Assembly: GCA_032158295.1 (NCBI GenBank)
Contig: CM063244.1
Location: 7,562,597 to 7,626,596 of the forward strand
DNA from: Pycnopodia helianthoides
Taxonomy: Eukaryota > Echinodermata > Asteroidea > Forcipulatida > Asteriidae
Length of the DNA: 64,000 bases
Reading direction: 5' to 3'
Under the pieces are notes generated by a model, which ran no database searches, was not told the DNA's origin, and saw only the letters and a list, made by a program, of their open reading frames with translations. How positions within the stretch are numbered: the first letter of the stretch is position 1; the number at the start of each line of letters is the position of its first letter. This document shows, in pieces, positions 1 to 12,300 of the stretch. Made by a program: the position numbers and the translations under genes.

Positions 1-374
1 CGGGAAATAAATGTTAGCCATGAAATAATATGAAAGAAAAAATACATTTAACAAATCAACAAAGGAAACCTGAGAACGAGACTTGACCTCTGTTTCCGGT
101 TACTTGTAAACAATTAAGACATTTTGCCCAACTGCCGTTTATGTTATTATTAAACCTATGTAATGGACACACAAATTGGGGTTTCTACAAATGTAACCAT
201 GTTCGTTCCAAGTTTTAATTTTGTTTCAATGTAAATTTTAACAAATTACATGTATTTGTATTTTATATAAAAATGGAGTTGTATTTGTAACAAATTACTA
301 CATGGGTAGTTTTTTAGGGACCATCCCCACCAGGTATGTTTTTGGGGGGCCTTGGCTGACCAATACCAGTTTAA

Positions 375-657
375 CACGTTGACTGCCGGTCATATATTCG
401 TAGGGCGTTCCATTTGCCAAGTGCGGTGCACATGCGCGCATACCAAATAGGATACCCCCCAAAAAGTTGAACATACACACATTCTAAGGATGCCATGTCC
501 TCACCACTGCCAGAAGCGTACATGTGTTGCGTACTCAGTGATGCCAGTATATAAATAACAATACAAAGCCCCTTTCATTCTCTACGAGTATACTCGTGGT
601 GGCAGAATCCGTTACACCTGTTACTACGAATATACTTGTAGGCAGTCAGTCAACGCG
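375..657. mobile_element. piggyBac-like non-autonomous MITE
   Basis: TTAA occurs at both edges (371-374 and 658-661). Just inside are imperfect inverted ends, cacgttgactgcc on the left and the reverse complement of cgcgttgactgactgcc on the right, followed by matching atattcgtag arms. A TTAA target site fits piggyBac, but the assignment is inferred from ends alone and there is no transposase. Confidence 0.6.
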
Positions 658-1129
658 TTAAAGGTGTTCAACATACTGCTGCCTGAATTGCTCTTGGCCA
701 ACATTTAACGTGTGTAGGGGTGAAATGTCACACATGTTTGCGGACACACCATACAGCGGCTTAACTAATAGACAGTGAATACCAGAAGGGATTTTTTTTT
801 TAAATGCTTGTTTGTTTTACAAGGTGTTGTACCCAAGCTGTAAATCCAACACAAATAACTTATCCTTGCCATCCTGACTCCCTCACACTTCATCTGACCT
901 CCCAGTCCGAACCGATGCTAATAATGTTCACTCTCCGATTTCGTTGCTTCTCGAGATTGTGGGAGAGCAGTCTTGCCCACATCTTGGATGGCACTGTACT
1001 CGGTCCTCAACATTTCGTTTCTCTCTAAATTTAAATCCATCCGATTAAACATGTCTTCTCAAGATGTTTTTAAATAATTTAAAAAAAAATTGAATTCCTT
1101 TTTATTTTTTCATATTTATATTTTTTTAA

Positions 1130-1325
1130 GGCATGTGATTTGTCAGAATTTGTCAGGATTTTTCACTGATCTACCTGCACCTTCAGATTTTCTTGAAAGA
1201 GGCAAACTCGCCATCACAGAGATGAAACAACTTGGCCCTTGTTACATGTTTATGACCAGACCATCAGATATCCATTTGAAATGATGTACATACAGAGTCT
1301 GTAAACCTCTAAAATGTAACACCCT
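1130..1325 (+). repeat. Dispersed repeat family F, copy 1
   Basis: It begins gcatgtgatttgtcaggatttttc and ends cagagtctgtaaacctc. Related copies lie at 6545-6840 and 54590-55030. No coding capacity. Confidence 0.55.
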
Positions 1326-3050
1326 GCACATTAAGGAGCTTCGTTTCCACACCAAGAGGAATTTGTTTGTCAATTTTCAGGATTTTTTATTTTCATACAA
1401 TTTCATCGCTGTTAGATGTGTGTGAATTTATCACAGCCTAGTGTTTAGGTGTGGACAAAAATATCCTTCTTGGAATTTTCAAAATACCTTATTCCAAATC
1501 ATGGAGTCCTACAACTCTGGAGTGTACAAGAATGTTGAAGCCTTTCACTTTCGTATTGTACTACAGAGGAACAGTTCTACATGTAAGGGCTACGTACAAT
1601 GTAACTCTATAGGGCAAGCGAGTGGAACACAGTACACAACTTGATTTTCACATGCAGTTTCACTCACACGAAAGTCTCGAGGGGGAATTGAAAGCGAACT
1701 TTCACCAAAGTAAACATTGTTAATGAGTCTCGATGTATATTTGTTAGGTTTCAGCTGCTTTGAAGTGTGCTGTGCCACGCACATGTCACTGCTCCCATGA
1801 CGTGACCTATATATCCAAAAATAATATAAAATTTATTGATATCGGTTTCTGTACAAGTTATTAATAAACTCATTAACTGGTAACATTTTCAGCAAGTTTC
1901 AGGACCTACAAACACGTTATAGTTGTGCGCTAATTAGTATGACCGACTAGATTTGCCATTAGACATCCTGTACATTCAGGGAGCTTCGTTTCCACACCAA
2001 GAGGAAATTGTTTGTCAATTTTCAGGAGTTTTTATTTTCATACAATTTCATCGCTGTTAGATGTGTGTGAATTTATCACAGCCTAGTGTTTAGGTGTGGA
2101 CAAAAATATCTTCTTGGAATTTTCAAAATACCTTAATCCAAATCACGGAGTCCTACAACTCTGGAGTTTACAAGAATGTTGTGCATAGTGGAGGCCTTTC
2201 ACTTTCGTATTACTACTGACATGACTGAGGAACAACAGTTCCACATGTAATACAGGGCTACATGTACAATTAAGATCATGTAACTCCAGGGCTCCAATTT
2301 GGGTGAAAAATCCACAAGACCACAGGACTTGTATCTCAAAATGTTTACTGGACCAGAAATAATTCTACAAGACCAGATTCAAACTGAGAAAAGACTTCCT
2401 TGCACAGTTTAACTTGCATGTAATTGAACAAGCACTAAGACATACAAGAGAAGATTTATCTTATTTGTCTTCAAGGGTATAAAGTATATTTAAAATCATT
2501 ACTTAAAGTCAACTATGTAACATAATTTGTTTCTGTTCAAGATATTATAGAGTGAGGTACATGGATTATTATTGAAGTGAACACACACGACCGCCGGACT
2601 TGTCCGGTCATCAGCTTACTGGCCCAATGCTAAAATCACTGGCCTCGGGCCTGCGGTCCAGTGTCAAATTCGAGCCCTGAACTCTATAGGGCAAGCGAGC
2701 GGAACACAGTACACAACTTGATTTTCACATGTAGTTTCACTCACAGGAAAGTCTCAAGGGGGAATTGAAAGCGAACTTTCACCAAAGTAAACATTGTTAA
2801 TGAGTCTCGATGTATTTTTGTTAGGTTTCAGCTGCTTTGAAGTGTGTCATGCAAGCAGGTAATTGTCAGTATGATGTTGTCACTGTTCCAATGAAGTGAC
2901 GTCAAAACAAACAAAACAAATTCATTTACAAATCAAGTTATATAAATATACTCATTAACTGGTAACATTTTCAGAAAGTTTCAGGACCTACATGTACAAA
3001 ACACGTAATAGTTGCGCACTAATTAGTATGACTGACCAGATTTGCCATTT
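1325..3050. repeat. Tandem segmental duplication (two units, second one split by an insertion)
   Basis: Unit 1 (about 1325-1962) and unit 2 (about 1966-3050) share long near-identical blocks: 1335-1530 with 1975-2180, 1603-1767 with 2680-2848, and 1862-1960 with 2947-3047. Unit 2 is longer because of the element at 2287-2679. No gene is seen in either unit. Confidence 0.9.
2287..2679. mobile_element. 393-bp inverted-terminal element (hAT-like MITE) with empty site nearby
   Basis: The ends are cagggctcc and cgagccctg, flanked by a direct repeat aactc (2282-2286 and 2680-2684). The paralogous unit keeps the unfilled site (gtaactctatagggc at 1601-1615), which proves insertion after the duplication. 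A related element lies at 54163-54425. The hAT label rests on CAGGG-type ends; the 5-bp target repeat is shorter than the usual 8. Confidence 0.75.
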
Positions 3051-3364
3051 TGTGTTTCCTGGAAGTAACGTACATGTACATCATGTATCGGAATTTGCCA
3101 CTTTATCCAATGATACACAAAGCGCTGGCACCGTGCAAAACTTGCATAGTACAACTTTTGTGTTTTTAACGAAGTGACTTATCTGTCGGACCTTAAATAA
3201 TGCAGGAAACATAACTGCCTCGAGAGCCATCATTTGTGTTTGTGCAGTCATTGTACACGTTATGTATTTCTTTTGGATATGTTTTCTGGGGCAAAAACAA
3301 GGCTTTGAATGTACATGTACATGTAGGTTGAACATTCCTAGATCACTTTCTTCATTCAGGTGAT

Positions 3365-3520
3365 TAAAGCTTTGTTACACTTACATCTGCACCAAAGCTA
3401 TGGTATGATCTCCCCATCAACTACGCACACTTGACTCTTTACAGATCTTCAAAAAGCCAGCTTGAGACTCATCTCTTTGAATCTGCTTTACATTTAGTCC
3501 ATTGCACTTGTCATCTCCAC
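3365..3520 (+). mobile_element. LINE 3' fragment (C-terminal ORF2 remnant)
   Basis: The conceptual translation contains APKLWYDLPINYAHL and SSKSQLETHLFESAL, the familiar C-terminal pattern of CR1/L2/RTE-type ORF2 proteins (x-LWN-x-LP ... F-K-x-x-L-K-T-x-LF). Too short to classify further. Confidence 0.6.
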
Positions 3521-3549
3521 ATGGAATTCCGTGAACTATTTTTTTGTCT

Positions 3550-3815
3550 GTAATGGGTTTGATTGGTGTAGTGGTATCTTTTCTCGCCTTCCATCTCTAG
3601 GACCTCGGTTTGCATCCCAGGGGGGGGGGGCACTGTTGTGGACTGGGTTTTCAGACCCTACTTGATTGCGTGGATTTCCCCTTGAAATAACTCTCTTGGG
3701 TTTTCCTCCCACATCTAAAACTGAAACTTTCTTCATTGTCTTCACTCCATTGGGTTCTTGGCTAGTATAGTGATTAAGTTCGCTTTTATGAGAACCCTTG
3801 GCTTTACATCCAGTT
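3550..3815 (+). mobile_element. SINE family C copy (tRNA-derived)
   Basis: It has an A-box-like ggtgtagtggtatc, a B-box-like ggtttgcatccc, and a shared body (gggttttcag, ttttcctcccacatctaaaa). Other copies are at 13250-13515 and 30975-31245. Confidence 0.65.
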
Positions 3816-4620
3816 AATTAATGAATGAATGAATGAGTTAATTAATTAATTAGTCTTCACTTTGCTAAACTCCTAAGAATAGGAAAACTAGAGTGACGGC
3901 ACTCTACAAATAACCGATGAGTGATTGATTAACAAACCATTTATTAATTTCACTTAAACTCAACTCCTAGTTTGATTAAATTTTACGAGTTGATTGCTTT
4001 TTGTATGGAGTGTTGTTTGTTGAAAAGCCACACTGTAGGATGGGAACGATCTTAGTCTTCTTTGTTTTCGGTTCTGTTGGACTGAGGACTGCACTAGTAA
4101 ACTGAGTATGCTTTACATGGGATCAGGCATACCGTCACAATCAGAGTCCAACAGTTTGGGTGTTGAGTTAAAAAAAAAATTGTGCTGGATCTCGTTTGAG
4201 CAAGGAAAGATTCTATATAATCTGTGAGGATTAAGTTTTGATTTTGCATTGTACACGTACGCTGCACTCTCCCTTTCTGTCTTTCCTGTTTTCATGGAAT
4301 TTTATGTTCCTGTTCCTGTAGTCTTTATTCACACAGTTCTGAATCCAGAGGAAACTGTACAATGTACATGGGAAAATGAAAATATATAGTGTTTCCCCCA
4401 TTCGTAAATTCTTGTATTTGGCAAATTTACATTGAAGGGAAATTAATTACATGTAGGTGTACGGGCTAGCATGGCTGGGGGGGAGGGGGGGGGTAGTTTT
4501 TCTTGAAACCTTTTTAGAGCTTTTTTCTTCAATTGAGGCTAATATTACTTTGTTCTTAGTGTATAGGGTACATTAAACAGTCAGTCAATATTTATAAGTC
4601 TAAATTTGGGGTGAGTGGGT
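3815..4620. other. AT-rich intergenic DNA, no gene seen
   Basis: It starts with short attaatta and gaat repeats and includes a G run near 4478-4492. No coding exon or familiar element is recognised. Confidence 0.5.
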
Positions 4621-5642
4621 GGGTCAAAACAATTTCGAAAAACGATCGACATTTTTAAAACATTGTTCACTCTGATTGGCCCCTTTAGACTTTATAACTT
4701 GCTGAGGAAGTTGGGTCATGGTGACGTCATCGGTGCCAAATGACATTTAGTCAAAGCTAATATAAATTAAAAGAATCATTACTCATGAAGTTTAGGCCTA
4801 CAACAGATTTTTTACAATCTATATGTCATCGGAACAGGGCTTGTGAAAACTGAATAAATGTTGCACAAATATGACCTCAATTAAAACTTTGTTTTCCCGG
4901 TTCACACCGGAAGTGAAAGTGAAAGCTGATTTTTAAAATCATAATTTCAGCTCTGCAGTCAGTGAAAATGATTTTTGGGCATGGTTTCAGTGCTTGAAGT
5001 GACAGTGTGTTTATGACCTCTTCAACAATGGTAACGCCATAATGATATGGCCTCATGTTGGCTTTGACTTCCGATTCAGCCAGAAGTTAAAGTGCAAAAT
5101 GTTCAAATGTCAATATTTTAGCTCTATTTTCGATATGAAAAAGAAATTCAGATCTGGTTCCTTTGTAAGAAATGTTACATGAACCTCTACCTCTTTCAAA
5201 AAACACAATGACATCAAATTTAACAGCGTCCTCTTTTAACAGGTTTTTAAGTTGCTAAGACAAAATGGGTTGATGGGCACTTATTGTGTTGTGATGTTTA
5301 CAAACTTTCCATACATTACTTTTAATACATATGTGTTCCTGAACAACTGGAGTTTTTTTTTTATACAAACTCAAAACGTAACACGTATAGGACGGACACT
5401 TATTGTGTTGTGATGTTTACAAACTTTCCATACATTACTTTTTATACATGTGTACATGTAGGCCTATGTGTTCCTGAACACCTGGAGTTTGTTTTTAATA
5501 CAAGTTCAAAACGTAACACGTATCTTGTTTAATGGACACTTATTGTTTTGTGATGTTTACAAACTTTCCATACATTACTTTTTATACATGTAGTGTTCCT
5601 GAACACCTGGGGTTCATTTAATACAAACTGAAAAATTTCTAG
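4620..5642 (+). mobile_element. Helitron-like repeat with three tandem 3' modules
   Basis: A dispersed body (4745-5110: actcatgaag, caatctatatgtcatcgg, ccggaagtga) is shared with 17280-18183. A module of about 125 bp is repeated three times at 5270-5640 (cacttattgtgttgtgatg ... ctgaacacctgg). The element stops at CTAG (5639-5642) before a T, as Helitron 3' ends do. The family label is inferred. Confidence 0.5.
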
Positions 5643-5904
5643 TTTCCATTTATTATGATTTTATTTTTCTCAATGTATTTTGTATCACCAGTGAGTTTTG
5701 ATGTTGAAAGGAGACTCATCCCAGCTGGCTGATCTGCAGTGCCCTCAAATCTCATATGTCTGTTTGACAGGCATTCCTCTATTCCCAATCTTCTCTTCTT
5801 GAAGGAACGTTCAGTCATTTGCTCGTAAACCAACCTCAATTCCAACTGCACACTTAGCCTCTGCGGAACTGTTAGCCTGCGCGGCACTATTACTTTGGGC
5901 AGAC

Positions 5905-6309
5905 ATGGGACTACCGGATGGCCAAGAAGCCAACAGCCGTGAAGTGTTTATTCCAAGCTGCATGTCGGAGAGCAGCGAAGACTCCATGCTCCTCTCATGT
6001 GGCAGCAGCCCCGGGAAGAGCCTAGAGTTGGAGAGTGTCGCTACGGGCAGCTGCAACAGTAACGGCAGCAGCAGCAGATCCTCTCAACTGGTTGACACGA
6101 CACCTTCACGGAATAGTAATATACGGAGTGCTGGACAGTCACAATGCAATCTATGCGCAATGTGCCCCAGGCAGAGGGAGCTAGACATTCATGACTTGAG
6201 AAATAGTGCTGTGCGAAACCCCGACGACATCAGGTGGATTGCGGAGGCTAAAAAAGTCACAATAACACGCACTGCAGGAAAAGTTGGGTTCAAGTACAGA
6301 GCTGTTGCA
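5905..6309 (+). CDS. Gene 1 exon 1: N-terminus and start of PDZ
   Basis: It opens at an ATG preceded by an in-frame stop at 5800-5802 and ends at a strong gtaagt donor in phase 0. The first 100 residues are serine-rich and low in complexity. A CxxC...CxxC-like cluster (CNLCAMCPRQ) comes before the first PDZ strand (KKVTITRTAGKVGFKYRAVA). Most of this N-terminus is probably disordered. Confidence 0.7.
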
Positions 6310-9300
6310 GTAAGTACAATATTCGAAGCCTTTGACAACCTCTCGTCAGCCAAGTTCACACAAGGACCATTTTGTCGACTAGCCAAGCGGCCAATACTGC
6401 TAAAAAGCATGTGTTGGATACCAGGCAATAATCTGCCTCTAGTCGACAAACACTATAGTCGGTGTGCAAACTTGGCCCTTGTAAGTGCGGCATCAGACCT
6501 GGATTTACATGGAGACCACTGTTGCCCCTGATCCTGGTCATGGTTTCCCTCCAAAGTATTCCCCAGGCACAAGAAGTTGTTTGTTTTTTTCCTGATTTCA
6601 GGATTTTCTCAAAATCTCCTTGAGCCTTTAAATTGTCTTGAAAGAAGTAAAGCAATCACTACAGGGAAAGAGAAATAGTCCACATTGTGTCCATGTACAG
6701 TAGTTTTGTATTTCTGATGATGCACAGAATCTGTAAGCATCATGAATTTTATTATGTGGGAGGTTCTGTAAAGGGGGAACCTGGGCTTGGGAATCATTTT
6801 CAGAAAAGTTTTATATTCGTCAAATCTCATCCCTAATTCACACAGACCTTTAAAAATAGTTCAATGGACGCCCTTTACCCCGTTTACAAAATGAAAATGG
6901 GTAAATGCCACTGTAAAACCGTGTCCACTTTGAACACTTTGGGTCTAATGATGAGGAAATGCAATGAACAAGTTTGCTTTTCTTCTCTTGAGATACAAGA
7001 AACTAAATTTCTGGACCTGCCGCAAATGTGCATTTCCCAAAATTAACTGGAATAATAGTGTGATGACCTGGTCTCCTCTACAGGGTGATGACCTCCATGT
7101 AAGTTGGTGGCCGTGGTGGCTGGCTACTGTTAAAGGACCGAGCCGAAGGCAAGGTCTATTAACAGCGGCCAGCCACCATCAGGCTTGTCATTCCATTAAC
7201 AGCGGCCAGCCACCAACCCTGTCATTACCACACAGTGAAGACCAGGTCATGACACTGTTGTTCCTATTAATAAATACTTTTAATGGAAAACTGGTAGAAA
7301 TCATAAAATTTGTGATTTTTCTTTTGCCGTTATTTTTAGAAATGTTCTACCCAGGGTGTTCAACTTTGTTCTGTGGCACCTAATCTCTTCCACATAATTA
7401 ACTATTTATGCATATTTTGAAGAACCAGACTATAAGCTTTAAAAAATTAGCAGCACCATAAATAGAAATACTTTGGTTGGTGTGCGGCTTTATGCTTTGC
7501 ATTATGTTGGTTTCATGCATGTACATGTACCAAGAACCTTAAATTGCAACATTGTCTGCGCGTTCATGCCCAGCGTGGTGTGCACGTGGCACCAACTGTC
7601 CTTGCAAAAATTACAAAAAACAATTCGCACAAAGAAAACGGTTGTTATGATAGTTCCCACACAACAAGCACAGTGCATGCATACAGAACAATGCTTGTTT
7701 AGGGGCCATGTATTTTCTAGTTCACAGAGGCGGTCTTTTTTTCACATGTTAATTCACCCCCTCATGACCAGTCCTCGACCAATCTTAGTGCATAAGCTCT
7801 ACGAGGTGTTTTTTAATGGCGTACATGTAAAACACTGTACCTCTAAAAAAAACTGGATGAGGACATTGTTATTATTTTGTTATATACATTCACACAGGGA
7901 AAGGAGACTCCTGACACATGGTATACAATGGTGATTAAAGTGTTTGCTAATGGACCTTCCGCTGGACGAATCAACATCGGCGATTGGATCCTTTCGGTCA
8001 ATGGGCAGCCCTTACAGGTTTCAAAGGTGTGCAGGGTTTTTGTTTCTAATCTAAACCTTTAAATCCTACAAACTCTTAGTGATGCCACTATTAAATAATA
8101 ACTTTATAAACGAATGTTGTGTACATTAGACCTAGCCAAGTATAGGGAAATTGTCAAACTACACTGGGTTGATGATTTTGTGAAGGATCACCTTGATGGG
8201 ATGCGACTTTTTTTCAAATCCCCCTAATTTCAATTTGTCTTTGTTTAACCCCAAATTATTTGAGATTTACCCAGTTTCCTTGTGGTTTATTACTTGAAGT
8301 TTGGAATAAAAAAGTTGCATCTCCTTAACGGTTATCCCCTGGCTGCCACTTTCAAGGTTGTATCGTAAACTTGGGTGTGATCCCTGGCTACACGGCAGTT
8401 ACAGGTTGAATGGCTTGTGACTGGCTCCCCTGAACAATCATATTGACAAGATAGGGAGACCGCCAACATAGGGCTAGATAGCTCAGTTGGTAGAGCGCCG
8501 GCACGTTAATCCGTTGGTTCAAATCTCGCTCTAGTCCATTTTTCTTTGTTCAAAATTTACCCTGTCAGTTTCCCTTGTGGTTTATTACTTGACCGAAAAA
8601 AATGTCATGCGCTTTAACAAACCGTACTGTTGGAAACAGTACAATGGTGGAAGTGTATGCGTAGATTCTGACAGGTGTCACTAATGGTTTAGATCTCCAT
8701 TTCCTGGTGTTTTATGTTGGAGCATTTGGGACTGCAGTGCCCTTTTGAACACAAAGCCCTCTGAATCAAAGAGGATACAGACGGATTGGGGCTAGTTTGG
8801 GAAGTGTACAACTAAGGCCTGCGCTAAACATCGCACGTTTGTCGTGTCGAACTCAAACAGTTGTAAAATTAGGAATTAAATTCGACAAAAGAGCGACGTT
8901 TAGCGCAAACCTTTTATTTAAGTTCGGCACTGCCGTGTAGCACGGCAAGCCCTGCCGTGCTACACGGTAGCGGCACGACACGGTGACAAACGTCGCGCTC
9001 TTGCCGTGTCGAATCGAACTGAAAACATTTGAGTTCGGCTCGGCAAAAGTGCGACGTTTAGCGCAGGCCTTAGCAACAATGGAAAAGATATCCCTTTTTT
9101 AGTTTTTCTTAACGTGCCTCATTACGCAACCCAAAGCCAGGTTATACATCAAGTGAGGATACTGGTCTTTGACAATTACCAACAGTTAAATGTTGGTAAT
9201 TGTCAAAGACCAGTATCCTCACTTGATGTATCCCAACACATGCATAAAATAACAAACCTGTGAAAGCTTGGGCTCATTCATTGTCATTAGTCATCGAAGT

Positions 9301-12300
9301 TGCAAGAAAATAATGAAAGAAGAAACACCCTTGCTGCATATGATCGTTTGCTTTCAGGTGCCTGAGGAAGGTTTCATGCCTGGAGCCTTTCTCAGGTTCA
9401 AATTTGGGGGTTGAAAATTACCTCCTTCTCTGAAACTACAGTACATCACTTCAAAGGGGGGTTGTTTCTAACATTGTTTTATAATATTATCAACAGCCGT
9501 CTAGTGCCCTTTACCAAGTAAGTTTTTATGGTCATTAACTTGTGGAGTAATTGCCAAACTTACCTGTTGCCTTTAAGACAAACCAATCTAAATGGATTTT
9601 AGCACAATTGAAAAAGTCAAGATACCAGTGGGATGCTGTGTCATATTCATACATAAACACACAAAATAATAATTGCCTGTAATCAAAAAGTAACTTTTCT
9701 AATTTTTCGATCAACTTCCTCAAAATAAGTGTGCTTTGGTTTCCTGTGTATGCCTTGGTTTAGTCACATACTGTACATGTAGTCCAGGGTGGTAATGTAC
9801 TGTACATGTGCACAAGAACAACTTTTTTTTCTTCAAAGTTTTCTCGGAATGTACAACCATTGGATGAAAGAAAGATACATTTTTTTTAGGCCCTGTTGTT
9901 TTATTTGTCTTTTTTCTTAAAAAAAAACCATACCAGAATAAGTTGCGTTTGTTCACCATCATGAAGTAGGGTCAGTGCCAACAAAATGCAGTGCTGTAAA
10001 ACATTATACAATACACTACATGTACATATACAAAGAGGATACATGCATAAAACTTCACATCTCAGATCTTAGGTTTTGTTTTTTAGTACATTCTGAGCTC
10101 GGGCTTCACAAAGCACTAAGATTCATGTTAAGATGAGTTGTTAAAACTGCCATAGTGGTATGTATTGTGACATCACACTTTGCTGTAATTACCGCAGAAA
10201 TTAAGATTGATACGCAGTTAAACACTTCACGTCGGTATTTTGAAGAAAAAAATTCATGCCCTCCCGCGGTTATTATTTTCAGAATTATTTGGAGCTTCTT
10301 GAGTAATTGCTTTCCTTTGAAAATATCGTTGCCACAACGAAACCCCGAAAACAACAACGGTTCTCATGAATAGCTCCAGGATTAGTGTGAGAAAATTGAG
10401 TAGGCACTCACCGTGATTCGCAGAATCTCTGCCGAGAGCCACGGCCGAAAATCTATCTTGGAATGCTGGAATCTTGGAATGCTCAGACTGACCTCCCATT
10501 GAGTGGAATAGAATGACAAACAATGGTGGCAGCCTATCCATTCTTGTTTGCCACAGTTGTACAACAGAACCCCAGGAAACTGAATCTACTAATGTTTGAC
10601 CAAAGTTAAAAACCGAATGTTTACCACACTACACGCTGACATTTATGTGTACTTAATGCATTGAAACGTTGTCTTCTCCTCTATATAATCAGGGAATCAA
10701 TCTGAAGTCCGTCATTGGTGCAAGTAAATCTGAGACAGTGACCCTGATGATACAGAGTCCTGAAAGGAAGCTTTATCACAAAAAATGTCACAAACCATCG
10801 TGCGCAGATCGTACACCTCAATCAACAGGTCAGGCGAGAGACGGCCTCAACAGCAATACCCTCATGCCCAGATTACCCCAGGTAAGGGTACTGATATCGG
10901 GTAGTGAGGCTGAACCTTTAGCAACTTCCATCTTGCAAGGAGCGACTCAACTTCGACTCTCAGCGACTGAAGTCGGCGTTTCGTATCAAGCGTTTGTGAG
11001 CAAGAAGAACTTTCTGTACACAAAGAATGTGAAACAAAAAGAGTTGGTTGGTAACCTTGACCAATTTGAGAGTAGTAAGTCAGTTGATGAGGTCAAACTG
11101 GAGGTCATAGCTCTCAAAAACACGCCTTTCTCAACATATTGCCATCATGTTCTCGCTACTGCCCATTCTATCTTTATCGTCCAGTTCAGCAGCCGAGCAT
11201 TCATCAACAACAGACAGTCGGTCCTGATGTCCATCCAGCAAAGACTGAATAAAATCCGTACGTACGCATCCGACAGAGTCCCAATCTACCTCGTCATGAC
11301 ATCGGAAGACGTCGCTCTCCCGGCTGGGCAACTCGCCATGATCAGCGAGAGTTTAAACCGCCAGTTTTACGACGGTTTCAAGAACCAACTTCAGTACAAT
11401 GCCGCCACCGACTACCCCTTGTTCACGGCGGTAGCGCATCACCCAGGGGGAGGGGGAGATGCCAGGAATCTCCCATCCCCCTTTGGAAACCTCGGCCGCC
11501 AGATCAGCAGAGAGGACAACAGTGATACGGGGCAGTCCCACGTCCTATACTCCCGGGATAATAACAGTTTGGATGTCTGCTACTATGCCAAGAGTACAGA
11601 GCTTTGCAACTCCCAAGGTGACAGGTACGACGTGAGGGAGCTACGGGAGCATCTTTCCAAGTCGGCATTCCAGCAGGACTTCATCTCGAGGAGGTATCCT
11701 TACAGTTTCATGCTGCACCGGAAGCGGTTGAAACAGCAAGAAGTGAACAATCTTCACTACCTACCCAAAGCCTGGATCATGACAGTATGTGGTGGCATAC
11801 AAAGCAACTTTGACCACTTGCTGCGCTTTCTTCATGACAATGGAGATATTGTCTGCTCAGGTAAGCACTGTTGACAGGATTGTTTTTTTGTCGTTTTGGC
11901 AACACCGAATAGAGACATGGTTGAGCTTCAGTCATTGGTTAAGTGTTTGTGTGTGTTCAGTTCAGCCATGGTTACGCCGCTGTTCTGACCAAACCATTAC
12001 TGTGTGCCCTAGGTTAGGCGTGATTTCAAAACAAAGATTTTTGTGTATTTTTGGACATTAATTTTCAAAAGATTTACTACATCAAGAACTAATTCTGGTT
12101 ACCGACCCATTTTCGCATACATGTGTAGCTCTCAAAATTGTTTTGGTCTGTGATTTTGTTTTGTTTATAGTAACTTGTTTCTGGTCAAGGTCACCAAAAC
12201 GCACTCCTGTAGTCCATATTGACAAACAAAATGTATGACCAGTGCCCATAAGGCATTTATCTTCATTTTACAAGCAATGAAGACAATACTTTTTTTCAAT

